Assembly (NCBI GenBank): GCA_937880755.1
Contig: CALGRX010000008.1
Location: 62,001 to 126,000, forward strand
From: an uncultured Clostridia bacterium
Lineage (GTDB): Bacteria; Bacillota; Clostridia; Christensenellales; UBA3700
DNA: 64,000 nt
Direction: 5' to 3'
The notes under the pieces are model-generated. The model worked only from the letters and a program-made list of their open reading frames with translations, made no database searches and was not told the origin of the DNA. The position numbers and the translations under genes are program-made. Positions within the stretch are counted from its first letter, which is position 1, and each line of letters opens with the position of its first letter. Shown here in pieces: positions 17,219 to 26,194 of this stretch.

Positions 17219-19374
17219 TTCAAGTCGGAGAGTTTGACTCTCGGTTTCTTATTTTTCATTGCTTTGCCGGTAATCGGCTTGCCGTCGTCATCGTCGTCGT
17301 TTTGATTAGGCGCGGTGGCTTTGGTATATTTAGGCGCGACTTTTCCGCTCAACTTGACAGGCTTGGAGGCTTGTATCTCTTGCGCTTCCACTTCCACGTC
17401 AGCCGACTTGTCGTCCACGGCGACAGCGGTAAAGCCCTCTATCTCAGGCATTGCTTTCGGCGTGCCGTCCTTGTCGTCTTTTTTGTTTTTGGACGACCTG
17501 TTTTGAGTTTTTGGCTGTTTCTTTGGTTTGACGAAGGCGTCCGCCGTCAATTTTCCTTTGCCTGCCGACTCCTCTTTGGCTTGCTCTATCTGCTCCTCGG
17601 TCATTGGCGAGAAGTCCTCTACGCCGTGCTTGGCAAGAATAGCTTTGCCTAGCTCTACCAATTTGTCTTGGTCGTCGCTGTCGAGCAAGTCTTCAAGCTC
17701 GTCGACTTTGGCTTCCATATCTCTGTCTTTTTGGTCTTGCTCGTCTATCTCGTCCACGAGTGCGCCGACAACGTCGTCCTCGATAACCTCGTCTTCGATA
17801 TCGTCGTCCTCGTCTACCAACCCCTTTTGCTCGGCAAGTTGACGTTCGAGTTCGGCAAGTTTCTTACGCTCCTTTTCAAGCGCACGCTCGTTGGCAAGAC
17901 GTTCTCTTTCGGCAATCATTATGCGCTTGTCGATAGCGCGTCTGACCACTTCCATTTCCTTTTCGATTTTGCGCACGAGCTTGGCTCTGTCCAGCTCGTT
18001 GTTCTCCACTGCTTGCCAAGCCTCTGCCGATTCTTCTTCGCTGTTGAGCAAACGGTAGCGGAGCAAAACTCTGTCGATAGCCTTGTTGATACGTTGCAAC
18101 TCGGCTCTGGACATAGTGGCTTCTTCGGAAGTACGCTGGAAGACGTTTTTGGTTTCGGTGAGCAGTTCTTGATATTGGTCTGCTTCTTCGTCCTCTTCTT
18201 CCTCTTCTTGCTCTTTGTCTTTTTCTTCCTCTTCGTCAGGCGTATGCTCGGCTTCTTCGTCTTGAGGAGTCTGCTCGTCGATAGCACCCGACTCGTCGAT
18301 AGCCTCTTCTTGAATCTCTTTTTCGATTTCTTTTTCGAGTTGTTTTTGTTCTTCTTGAGGCTCTTCTTCGTCCTTGATCGACTCTTGTGGCTTTTCTTCT
18401 TCCTTCTCTACGATATCCTTTTCTTCGAGGTTGGACTCGCTATAGAAGGCGCTGTCCTCAACTTCGCCTTGGACTAGACCTTCCATAAGCATAGAGTTGA
18501 GGCATATCATATCCGTGACGCCTTGTTGCAAGGTGTCGTCCATATCCATTTTTTTGACTTCGTTTTCTACCGCAAAGCCCGTCTTGGTATAACTTTCGAT
18601 AAACTGCCAAAGCACCAACGCCTTCTTAAAGTCAGGGTTTTTGAGGATGACGTTGGTACGGGTGATAGGCGGTCTTACGGGTGCGGAGTTGATCATTTGC
18701 TTAGCGAAAGCACTACCCAAGAAGTCGTTGATAATGCGTTGCATTTTGGCTATACGTTCAACGACGGACAGGTCTTCGTTTTGCATCTTTTGCACTTCGT
18801 CAAATGGCAGAGAGGCAATGAGGTCAAGTTTGTAGAATACACGAGTTTTGCCCGTAAATACCGACGTGTCAACGTTGAGTTCCAATACGTGGTCGTTGAC
18901 GTACGCCGCTTTGATAGCCTCGAGTCTTCGGGTTACGAATTGACTGAGGTTTTTGAGCAAAGTATAAATAAATCTATTTTCGTAAATCTCAAAGGACTCT
19001 TCTTTGGTCGTATTGAGAATTTTGTTAGGCGTAACCATTCCGTCCTTATCCACGCTGGAGATAAGGTTGGTATGCTGAGCGAGGTGCTTGACGGATTCGG
19101 TGGAGATAGCGCGGGCAAGCGAAATGTCCACGATATCTTCTTCGATGACGATGTGTTTACGAGGGTTGCGGACGATATTGTCGAGGTGTGGCAAAGTAGC
19201 CTCAATAATCTCCACCCAATCGAGGTCAAAAGACTTGTTGCGGTGCTTGGTATTGAGCTTGACAGTAGGCTTGGCAGCCTTCAACTTCTTTTTGAACGAC
19301 GCATAAAACTCATCGGAAGCCAACATTTTGTTGACTTTGTCGACGTATGAATCGTATCGCTCTCTATCAGTCAT
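17215..19374 (-). CDS. Large acidic DUF2357-like protein, partner of McrB-like ATPase
   Basis: 719 residues, no signal or membrane segment. The first 310 residues form a helical domain. The segment 'ESFEIYENRFIYTLLKNL' near residue 126 recalls DUF2357 proteins, which are usually encoded beside McrB-like GTPases/ATPases. Residues about 315-420 are extremely Glu/Asp-rich, 430-530 are predicted coiled coil (long E/K/R heptads), and the tail is Lys-rich and disordered. I see no PD-(D/E)XK nuclease motif, so it is not an obvious McrC. It sits two genes downstream of a membrane McrB-like ATPase and overlaps a signal peptidase. A scaffold or regulator for that ATPase at the membrane is inferred. The DUF2357 assignment is tentative. 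RBS GAGGAGG. Confidence 0.7.
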   Translation of the reverse strand: MTDRERYDSYVDKVNKMLASDEFYASFKKKLKAAKPTVKLNTKHRNKSFDLDWVEIIEATLPHLDNIVRNPRKHIVIEEDIVDISLARAISTESVKHLAQHTNLISSVDKDGMVTPNKILNTTKEESFEIYENRFIYTLLKNLSQFVTRRLEAIKAAYVNDHVLELNVDTSVFTGKTRVFYKLDLIASLPFDEVQKMQNEDLSVVERIAKMQRIINDFLGSAFAKQMINSAPVRPPITRTNVILKNPDFKKALVLWQFIESYTKTGFAVENEVKKMDMDDTLQQGVTDMICLNSMLMEGLVQGEVEDSAFYSESNLEEKDIVEKEEEKPQESIKDEEEPQEEQKQLEKEIEKEIQEEAIDESGAIDEQTPQDEEAEHTPDEEEEKDKEQEEEEEDEEADQYQELLTETKNVFQRTSEEATMSRAELQRINKAIDRVLLRYRLLNSEEESAEAWQAVENNELDRAKLVRKIEKEMEVVRRAIDKRIMIAERERLANERALEKERKKLAELERQLAEQKGLVDEDDDIEDEVIEDDVVGALVDEIDEQDQKDRDMEAKVDELEDLLDSDDQDKLVELGKAILAKHGVEDFSPMTEEQIEQAKEESAGKGKLTADAFVKPKKQPKTQNRSSKNKKDDKDGTPKAMPEIEGFTAVAVDDKSADVEVEAQEIQASKPVKLSGKVAPKYTKATAPNQNDDDDDGKPITGKAMKNKKPRVKLSDLK

Positions 19375-19538
19375 TTTGCCTCCTCTTTTAGTCGCTTGCC
19401 GTCACTTCGGCTCGATTGAACTTGTTGTTTGAGATTGCCACACTCCTTTCTGTCGTTCGCAATGACAGTAGGTCAATTCCCCAGCCCGCCTTGCGGATAG
19501 CACCCTTTGCACAAAGGGGTCTTTCGTTCGGTAGCATA

Positions 19539-20477
19539 TCAACCTACAGGCCTTATATCTTGGTAATCTTGCACGCTAAAGGTTATCTCAACGGTGCAAT
19601 ATCCACCGATAATCTCGTCTTTGCATTGAGCGTCACTGCCCTCAAGCCACATAAAGACGGTATATTTGACCACCTCTCCCGCGGTAAGTTGTTGGTCGGT
19701 GATTTTGTCGATATAGTGTTCCCAATCTCCCTCAACGCCACTATAACCCAAGAAAGGCTTAGTTTGGTTGGTTGTGAGTTGAATAGCACCGTCAAAACCT
19801 TCTTTGCCGGCGTTGAGCTTAGCCAACGAGATAGGCTTCTGCAATTCAAAGTCGTCACTATCGTAAGCAATATATTCGGAAATGTCCTCGGCTTTTTGCT
19901 CGGCGTATACGACTATCTCCGGCTCGGCATAAACAATCTTTTCGGAGCCGTCTTTTTGAGCTTCTCTATGGTCCTCTCGATAGGTCACGACCATAATACG
20001 CATAGCCTTTTCGGCGTCCTTTTTCTTGTTTTTCAACACGATATTGGTCGTATATTGCAAGGACTTATACTCTGCGGCGTTTTTGAGATACATAGTATAC
20101 GCAATATATCCGCTAGCCCCCAATGCGCCGTCCTTAGCCAAGATCTCTTCTCTCATGTCCAATCTACTATACGTAGTTTGAGCCATATTTTCGGGACCTT
20201 TCATATCCAAAAAACTGGTAGGTTTGGCAAAATCGGCAGTTTCGGAAAGCACAAGTCCCGTGGATTCCTTGTCGATGCTGATTTTCATCGAGTTGTATTC
20301 CACCAAACTCAATACGCCCCACGCAGAGCCCGTAATAAGCAGAGCAATAAGCAAAAGCAACGCAACCCATTTGGACACGGTGCGTCGTTTCATTTTTTGC
20401 TCAACTGTCTTGTTCCTGATTATATCCAGCTTTTGAGCTTCGGACAAATCATTGGTTACAGGTCTCTTTTTTGCCAT
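19539..20477 (-). CDS. Single-pass membrane protein with TasA-like ectodomain
   Basis: 312 residues. A basic cytoplasmic stretch of about 35 residues precedes one TM segment (about 37-59, WVALLLLIALLITGSAWGVL). The ectodomain contains YIAYTMYLKN and, near the C terminus, VFMWLEGSDAQCKDEIIGGY. The 'WLEG.D..C' pattern is typical of TasA/camelysin-like proteins, and the neighbour at 23919 has the matching 'IYIWIDGHTAD'. The cytoplasmic extension is longer than a normal signal, so it may stay anchored and serve as an assembly base rather than a released subunit. It lies between the first signal peptidase and the DUF2357-like gene. RBS AAGGAAA. Confidence 0.75.
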   Translation of the reverse strand: MAKKRPVTNDLSEAQKLDIIRNKTVEQKMKRRTVSKWVALLLLIALLITGSAWGVLSLVEYNSMKISIDKESTGLVLSETADFAKPTSFLDMKGPENMAQTTYSRLDMREEILAKDGALGASGYIAYTMYLKNAAEYKSLQYTTNIVLKNKKKDAEKAMRIMVVTYREDHREAQKDGSEKIVYAEPEIVVYAEQKAEDISEYIAYDSDDFELQKPISLAKLNAGKEGFDGAIQLTTNQTKPFLGYSGVEGDWEHYIDKITDQQLTAGEVVKYTVFMWLEGSDAQCKDEIIGGYCTVEITFSVQDYQDIRPVG

Positions 20478-20564
20478 TGGTTTTCCTTTTTTTGGTCGCG
20501 CGACTTTACAGTCGCTTGCGTGAGATTACGTCGTACTCTCATTTGATTTTATGATATACAATCC

Positions 20565-20790
20565 CCCGCTGGGCTTAGTCGGGAGCCACCTTTGCACAAA
20601 GGGGCGTTTTTTCTGTTGTAGTCACGCCCAAATAGCTAAGTTGTTTTCCTTTTGCCGCACGTTGCACATGGGTGCATAGATACGAGCAAGACAAGGAAAG
20701 TGCGGATTGGGCGACAGGAGCGTTCTTAGGCGTACGTGACTGAGCACAAACGTCAACTTGACAACGTATTGCGACGTATATACACAGCCA
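20565..20790. repeat. Family B and family C interspersed repeats
   Basis: Gap of 313 bases without a gene. It holds a family B copy ('CCGCTGGGCTTAGTCGGGAG...CCTTTGCACAAAGGGGC') and a roughly 115-bp family C copy (about 20672-20784) ending at the stop of the signal peptidase gene. Confidence 0.7.
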
Positions 20791-21666
20791 CTACTCGTCT
20801 GATTTTTTCTGTGATGCTAAATACTCCTCCACAGCCCTACGCTTAATCTCCTCTTCCTTAGCCTTACGCTCTTGCTCGGCTAGGTATTCGGCTATTGCTT
20901 GCTTTTTGAGTTCTTCTTCTCTCTCCTTGTCGTCGAGAGGTATAGACGGCTGAGGCGTGTCTGCCGGCTTAGCGCCGTTGTTAGCCATAATAATGGCTTT
21001 GAGTTCGTCCATTTCGGCTTTGTGCTTGGCTTCGCTCTCGGCGAGTTCTTTCTTATGCTTTTCGTCCTTATTCTTGACAGCCATTCTGATAATCATAATG
21101 ATATTGTAGAGAAGTAGCGCCACCAAAGGTAAAATCAATATCAAGAAGAATGCTACCTTGTTTTGTAAGAAGGTAATTACACTTCCGAGTTTAGGAATTT
21201 GCCCCTTGTAAATGCCTACGACTGCACTCGCATAGACAGGCTCTTTGATTGCCTCGATATCGTAGTCTGCATCGAGTTGCTTGTCACCCGCAGTGTAGTA
21301 AATCGTTGCCGTATTGTCAATATTACTACCGATTTCAACGATTCTGTGGGAGATATAACCAAAGTTGTCTCCCACCTTTCCCACGTAAGTGATGATGTCG
21401 CCGACCTTGAGATTCGCTCTCGTCTCGTCGGTGATTTTCTCTACTAAGATAGCGTCGCCCGCGGCAAAACTGTCGCTATGCTTACCGTCCATAGAGTCGG
21501 TGAGTACGGGCATCAAGGTAACACCCGTTGCCAACTCGCCGTTGTCGCCTTTTCGTGATTGGAAAATCATAAATATCGCAAAAATCACACACGCAAGTAT
21601 AAGCACTACTTGCACGCTGACGATTACGATATTCAAAGCTTTTCTTTTTTGTGTTTTTTCTGACAT
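20791..21666 (-). CDS. Second SipW-type (Ser/His) signal peptidase I with long charged tail
   Basis: 291 residues. TM1 is about residues 13-35. Ser58 lies in PVLTDSMDG and His107 in YISHRIVEI, the Ser/His pair of the S26B/SipW branch. A second TM near residues 172-195 (FFLILILPLVALLLYNIIMI) is followed by about 95 strongly charged residues with E/K heptads ending in repeated 'AEYLAEQERK/VEEYLASQKK' motifs. The two peptidases of this cluster are clearly different sequences with the same architecture, which suggests distinct substrates or partners, perhaps with coiled-coil contact to the acidic DUF2357-like protein. RBS AGGGAA. Confidence 0.9.
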   Translation of the reverse strand: MSEKTQKRKALNIVIVSVQVVLILACVIFAIFMIFQSRKGDNGELATGVTLMPVLTDSMDGKHSDSFAAGDAILVEKITDETRANLKVGDIITYVGKVGDNFGYISHRIVEIGSNIDNTATIYYTAGDKQLDADYDIEAIKEPVYASAVVGIYKGQIPKLGSVITFLQNKVAFFLILILPLVALLLYNIIMIIRMAVKNKDEKHKKELAESEAKHKAEMDELKAIIMANNGAKPADTPQPSIPLDDKEREEELKKQAIAEYLAEQERKAKEEEIKRRAVEEYLASQKKSDE

Positions 21667-21734
21667 AGTTTTTCCCTTTTTTTGTTGCTTGCGTAAGATT
21701 ACATTGTACTCTCATTTGATTTTATGATATACAA

Positions 21735-21900
21735 TACCCCACTTGGCTTAGTCGGGAGCCACCTTTGCACAAAGGGGCTTTTTTTATTGTTTGAGGTTGC
21801 CGCAACATACTGCGTATTTGGCGTGGGGAGCGTACTAGGCGCACGTGTCCTATGCCAAAACGTAAAGTCGACAAAGCATCACGAAGTAAGTTCGGCGTTT
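21735..21900. repeat. Family B and partial family C repeats upstream of signal peptidase
   Basis: Between the ATPase stop and the signal peptidase start the DNA has a family B copy (21735-21785) and a truncated family C copy abutting the ATPase stop codon. No gene seen. Confidence 0.6.
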
Positions 21901-21902
21901 GG

Positions 21903-23420
21903 CTAGAACAACTTCTTGAGGCGTTGCAGATATTCTTTCGACTCCTGCATATTCTCCTCTCCGAAGAGTTCCGAGAGATATTCGATAAGTCCGTCTACTT
22001 CGTCACGAATGTAGCCGAGGTTGAGGGATTCGAACTTACGGAGAATCTTGTTACACAATACGTAGTCGATACCGTCGATTTCGGTGCCGCCGCAACCTAC
22101 GTACACCGGCACAAACTCTTTGAGCTGCTTGACGATACGGTTACCGAAAGCCAAACGGAAGTGTTCGATAACGTAGTCGTCAAGGATATTGATTTTGTCA
22201 ATAATTTCTTGACTTACCTTGTGTTCCTCTTGCGCCTTGTGGAAGAGATCCTCGAGGTGGGTGTTGCTGATATAGAGCTTGTCGGTGAGAGGCGCGTCGA
22301 ACGGCACACCCTTGGAGTTGATGTTGATAGGAATAGCACGGTCGTAAACCTTATCTGATATTGCAAAGGTCGAGTCGTCGTTGTTTGCGGTGCCTATAAA
22401 CCACATATTTTCCGGCAAGGTAAATCTACCTTTGACGATATGTTTAGGGTCGTTAGGCCAGCCCGAAGGGACGAGGTCGACTATCCAATTGGCTCTGGAC
22501 GGCATTTCCAATATGGAAAGCATCTCTGCGAAGTAGTACTCGACACGCGCGATGTTCATTTCGTCGAGAACGGTGAGGTAAATGTTGTGATTCCACGTTG
22601 CCTCGTACATCTTTTTCAAAACTTCCGTTTCGTTAAATCTCTTGGTAAATTCGTTGAAGTAGCCGAACAACTCGGTACGGTCACGCCAAGACGGTTGCAC
22701 GGACGCGATGGTGGTCGGATTGTCGAGGAATTGTCCTACGGCATAAGGCAAGGAAGTTTTACCTGTACCGGATATACCTTGAAGTATCAGCAATCTGGTA
22801 GTTGCAAAACCTGCAAAGAAAAGTCTGATTACACGCTTTTCGTAGAATAGTCGCATATTGGCGCAAGCAAAGTTGCGGAATCTGTCGCACAAGCCCTCGA
22901 GAGTGATTTCGTCATCGTACTCGGGTGCTTGATAGTTTTCGTAAATTTGGTCGATTTCGGTAAGTTTGTAGAAACGGCTCTCGCCCGTGCCTTCGCCCTC
23001 TTCCTTTTTCTCTCCGCCTTCGCCCTCTTCGTCGAAGTTGTAGTCGGTCTCTCCTACTGCGTTGAGGCGCATACCGAGTATGCGGTCCTTCTCTTGGGTG
23101 AGTTTGACGATTTGTCTTTTGAGATTATGTATCTCGTCGATGAGATCTTGGTTGGTGACTTTCATTCTCAACTTGCCCACGATACGTATAATGCCCCATA
23201 CTACCAACCAAATTACGCCTACCAGCACGACGATGACAAGCAAGGCAATGACGATAGCGCCTACCCATTCTCCTGCCGACCAAGTCGGACTGTACGTCTT
23301 GAAGACGTCAAAATAGTCGGGGAAGTTGAACATCTGGAATAGTCCGCCGAATATGCCGACGAATATTGCAGAAAGTCCTTTCCACAAAACTCCTAAAAAC
23401 GATTTGATAAAATCTAGCAT
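21903..23420 (-). CDS. Membrane-anchored McrB-like AAA+ ATPase
   Basis: 505 residues. Two hydrophobic segments (about 8-30 and 53-80) anchor the N terminus. A short coiled coil (88-115) and a Glu/Gly-rich linker (130-148) follow. The AAA+ core has Walker A GISGTGKT (215-222), Walker B TVLDEMN (283-289), sensor 1 GTANND (343-348) and an Arg-finger candidate at 361 (YDRAIPI). This order and spacing is that of the McrB/MoxR-like branch. Unlike restriction McrB it has membrane anchors in place of a DNA-binding N-terminal domain. With the DUF2357-like protein and SipW peptidases it is inferred to power export, assembly or remodelling at the cell surface. RBS AAGGAAG. Confidence 0.85.
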   Translation of the reverse strand: MLDFIKSFLGVLWKGLSAIFVGIFGGLFQMFNFPDYFDVFKTYSPTWSAGEWVGAIVIALLVIVVLVGVIWLVVWGIIRIVGKLRMKVTNQDLIDEIHNLKRQIVKLTQEKDRILGMRLNAVGETDYNFDEEGEGGEKKEEGEGTGESRFYKLTEIDQIYENYQAPEYDDEITLEGLCDRFRNFACANMRLFYEKRVIRLFFAGFATTRLLILQGISGTGKTSLPYAVGQFLDNPTTIASVQPSWRDRTELFGYFNEFTKRFNETEVLKKMYEATWNHNIYLTVLDEMNIARVEYYFAEMLSILEMPSRANWIVDLVPSGWPNDPKHIVKGRFTLPENMWFIGTANNDDSTFAISDKVYDRAIPININSKGVPFDAPLTDKLYISNTHLEDLFHKAQEEHKVSQEIIDKINILDDYVIEHFRLAFGNRIVKQLKEFVPVYVGCGGTEIDGIDYVLCNKILRKFESLNLGYIRDEVDGLIEYLSELFGEENMQESKEYLQRLKKLF

Positions 23421-23514
23421 AATTTTCTTCCTTTTTTGGTTGGCTGTGAGCCTTGTATGAGAATTGGTTTGTTGTTAGTTTAGCCGTCCTTCCGTGTTCG
23501 GGAAGGGTGTATCA

Positions 23515-23890
23515 CACCATAGTTGCTTCGTTATGCTTTGTCTAACTTGCAGTTGTGTTGCGTCCACGTACACGAGTACGCCCCCTTACCCAATCCTCGC
23601 TCTCCTCGCCTAACTAGCACCTATGAAGTATGAGTTGCCACGAAGTGGTGGAAGGGTTGTTATCCTTTTTGGTCAATCCCCCGGTCCGCCTTGCGGACAG
23701 CCCCCTTTGCATAAAGGAGCGTTTATATTGTTGCCTATTGGAGCCTCCTTTGTGTAAATGGAGATGGCTCGGCTTGCCCGAGTCGGAGGGATTGCTCCAT
23801 TCTATATCAATATATATCCAGACGGTAGGCTCGTGCGCCCACCCTCTGCAAAACGCTACTTCTCCCGCGGGAGAAGTAGCCGTTAAGACG
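23515..23890. repeat. Repeat-filled gap (families C and B)
   Basis: The 498-base gap has an inverted family C copy (about 23520-23632), then two family B segments around 23680-23800 (CCTTTGCATAAAGG, GGCTCGGCTTGCCCGAGTCG). A further stem (cttctcccgcgggagaag) lies at 23858-23876. No gene supported. Confidence 0.65.
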
Positions 23891-23918
23891 GTATAACTAG
23901 TTATTTAGATTAGATAGA

Positions 23919-24770
23919 TTAAGCTTTGGTTACGCTTATGGTAGCTTTGAGGCTTGCACCTGCTGCGTAGTTGTCTGCAGTGTGTCCGTCAATCCAGATA
24001 TATACGCCAATGGTATACCATTCTGCAGAAGTGTTGTTAGCAGCTGTAAGAGTTGCGGTAGCTTCGGCCTTCGTGTCAGTCGTAAGGGTAAATCCGCTGT
24101 TAGTAGCCAAATTGGTAGATGCTTTACCAATAGCGGTAGTATCGAACTCTTTGTTTATACTAAGATCGTCCGTTTCCTCGGTCATTTGGTATTTGAAAGT
24201 AGAGCCAACAAGAGTACCTTCCGCACTACCTATACCCTTAGCATAAGTCATAACGATTTTAGTGTTGTTGACAGCATATTTGTCTTGGTCGGTTGCGGAC
24301 TCATTGGATGGAACTACGGTAGCGGTAAGAGCGATATTTTGAGATTCAGTAGAAGCGTTTCTAACTTGGAACTCTACGAAGATGTAGTTGGTGTTTGCAG
24401 TAGCGTCGCCGTTAGAAATATACTTAAGATCGCCAGAAGCATTCTTCTTCTTAGTTGCGCTGAAGAAACTTGCCGCCGTATAAGTAGACGCGGTGTAAGA
24501 CGCGCTGCTTGGTGCGGCAATAGCCGTAATATCGGTCTTAGGTGCTACCGGTGAAAGAGCGGAAGCGGTCAATGGGGCCAAAGTGTTGGTCCATTGTGCG
24601 CTAGCACCTGCCTCTCTTACTTCGATACCTGCGCTACCTGCATTGATGGTAAGCGTAGCTTCGGTGGTTACGGATTCAAAGCTAGAGAACCATGCGAAGG
24701 TTGCTGTACTAAGTGCTACAACTACTACTACGATCATAGCAATTGTGCTAAGTAACATACTTTTTTTCAT
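23919..24770 (-). CDS. TasA/camelysin-like exported protein, first gene of the surface cluster
   Basis: 283 residues. MKKSMLLSTIAMIVVVVVAL is a hydrophobic export signal followed by STATFAWFSSFESV, sharing the AWFSSF junction with the protein at 15338. The mature region is Ala/Thr-rich with few charged residues, and the C terminus has YTIGVYIWIDGHTADNY, the 'W.(E/D)G' pattern of TasA-like proteins. Codon use and an AAGGAG ribosome site suggest good expression. It probably forms, or contributes to, an extracellular fibre processed by the SipW-type peptidases downstream. I see no terminator between it and the next gene, but the gap is filled with repeats. Confidence 0.8.
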   Translation of the reverse strand: MKKSMLLSTIAMIVVVVVALSTATFAWFSSFESVTTEATLTINAGSAGIEVREAGASAQWTNTLAPLTASALSPVAPKTDITAIAAPSSASYTASTYTAASFFSATKKKNASGDLKYISNGDATANTNYIFVEFQVRNASTESQNIALTATVVPSNESATDQDKYAVNNTKIVMTYAKGIGSAEGTLVGSTFKYQMTEETDDLSINKEFDTTAIGKASTNLATNSGFTLTTDTKAEATATLTAANNTSAEWYTIGVYIWIDGHTADNYAAGASLKATISVTKA

Positions 24771-24844
24771 AATTTTTTCTCCTTTTTTTGTTTTTTATAA
24801 CATTTTGACTTTCGCCCACAGAGCAATGCTCTGCTACCGTCTAT

Positions 24845-25465
24845 AGGCTGGGTCAAGTTGTTTCCTTGTTGCTCTCGCGCCATATCTACTTCGCAATACG
24901 GTGTCGAGTTTGTGGGTGCGTTCGGTCACATACGCTCAGTATGCTCCCTCACGCCGTCCTCACTCTCCTTGTCTTGCTCGCACCTATGGCGCGAGAGGGT
25001 GGTTGTGAGAGGGTGGTTGTTAGGCTGATTTGATTATTTGCGTTCTCCTCGCCTAACTCGCACCTATGCCGTGAGAGGAGCGTTGGATTAGGCTAATTTA
25101 GTTATACTCTCCTTGTCTTGCTCGCACCTATGGCGCGAGAGGAGCGTTGGGTTAGGCTAGTTTGGTTGTATTCTCATAGTATTGAGATTGCCACGTCGTT
25201 TCACTCCTCGCAATGACAATGGTGCAATCCCTCCGTCTCGCCTTTCGGCGAGCCACCTCCCTTTACACAAAGGAGGCTTTTTTATATGGTTGAGATTGCC
25301 ACGCTTCACTCGCAATGACACACTACTTGGTCGGTGTCCTACACCTTTGACGGTGGAGATGCGAGTTAGACGCGAAGAGCGGTGACTTTATCGAAACGAG
25401 CGTACTTGTCGTACGTGAGTGAGAAAAGTTGCCGCTCGACAAAGTATAACGATGTATATCCGCCG
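24845..25465. repeat. Dense tract of family A, B and C repeats
   Basis: A 695-base gene-free stretch. It contains a family C copy (24882-25000), partial C copies near 25045 and 25110, family A pieces (25182-25220, 25291-25322), a family B copy (25225-25285) and another family C copy (about 25350-25470). Confidence 0.7.
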
Positions 25466-26146
25466 TCAAACCCCAACTATATTTGATAGTTTCTTTCTCG
25501 GCTTAACAATCGCCGTGCCCGACAAGGTGTTGATGCCCAAATCGTAGAAGATACCCAAATTGTTGTCGTCATTGACGTTGGACACCGCCAACTTGATATT
25601 TTGGGTGTCGGCGATATGTTTGATCATTGCCAAGACTCCTTGGTTGCCGCTGTTGTAGTATCTATAGTCGAGTAGGAAGTATTGTGCGGGATATTTGGTG
25701 AGTAGCTCAATAGGCGCGCGGGCTATGCCCTCTATCATTATCTTAGCGCCCTTGCGGAGTAAGTAGTTGAGTGCCATCATTGCGTCCTTCTCGCCCATCC
25801 TCTCCAATTGGTAGATGTCGAAACACATAATGAGGTTGTCTGCTATATAACCGCCCAGCCTCTGAATGTTGCCTTCTTCGAGCAAGCGAGAGGATAGCTT
25901 GTAAATAAATTGAACGTGAGGGAACTTGACTGCGTCCTTTTGGAATTGACCGAGAGCAATAAAATTAAGTGCTTCAATACGCTTGCTGGATTGCGCACCC
26001 ACGGCGTATTGCCACGGATACAACTTGCCCAGCACTTCGTCTTCAAGCACTTGCCATACTTCTACATAGGCAAGAGCGGTCGTGCCTGTGTAAAACGGAT
26101 TATAGAAATATGTTATCGGTTTGATAGCCGATTTCTTTACTGCCAT
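25466..26146 (-). CDS. Degenerate EAL-domain-like protein
   Basis: 226 residues from MAVKKSAIKP, chosen because GGGGGA lies just upstream of ATG 26146. The C-terminal half (LLDYRYYNSGNQGVL..., IKLAVSNVNDDNN, FYDLGINTLSGTAI) follows the layout of EAL phosphodiesterase domains ('...iAEgVE...l..lGi...QG'). However, the EAL signature and the metal-binding Glu/Asp residues are replaced, so catalysis of cyclic-di-GMP is unlikely. Inactive EAL proteins often act as c-di-GMP receptors or protein scaffolds. It stands alone, with its own promoter, between repeat tracts. Family assignment is by fold pattern only. Confidence 0.6.
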   Translation of the reverse strand: MAVKKSAIKPITYFYNPFYTGTTALAYVEVWQVLEDEVLGKLYPWQYAVGAQSSKRIEALNFIALGQFQKDAVKFPHVQFIYKLSSRLLEEGNIQRLGGYIADNLIMCFDIYQLERMGEKDAMMALNYLLRKGAKIMIEGIARAPIELLTKYPAQYFLLDYRYYNSGNQGVLAMIKHIADTQNIKLAVSNVNDDNNLGIFYDLGINTLSGTAIVKPRKKLSNIVGV

Positions 26147-26194
26147 ATTGTCCCCCAATGCAAAAACGACGCCCTAAATCATTTTTGTATTGTT

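Noticed and set aside
17528..18477. Plus-strand Phe/Ser-rich frames opposite the DUF2357-like gene
   Set aside because: Caused by GAA/GAG-rich acidic and coiled-coil coding sequence on the other strand.
17215..23420. McrBC restriction system
   Set aside because: No nuclease motif in the partner, ATPase is membrane-anchored, and the genes are embedded among signal peptidases and exported proteins.
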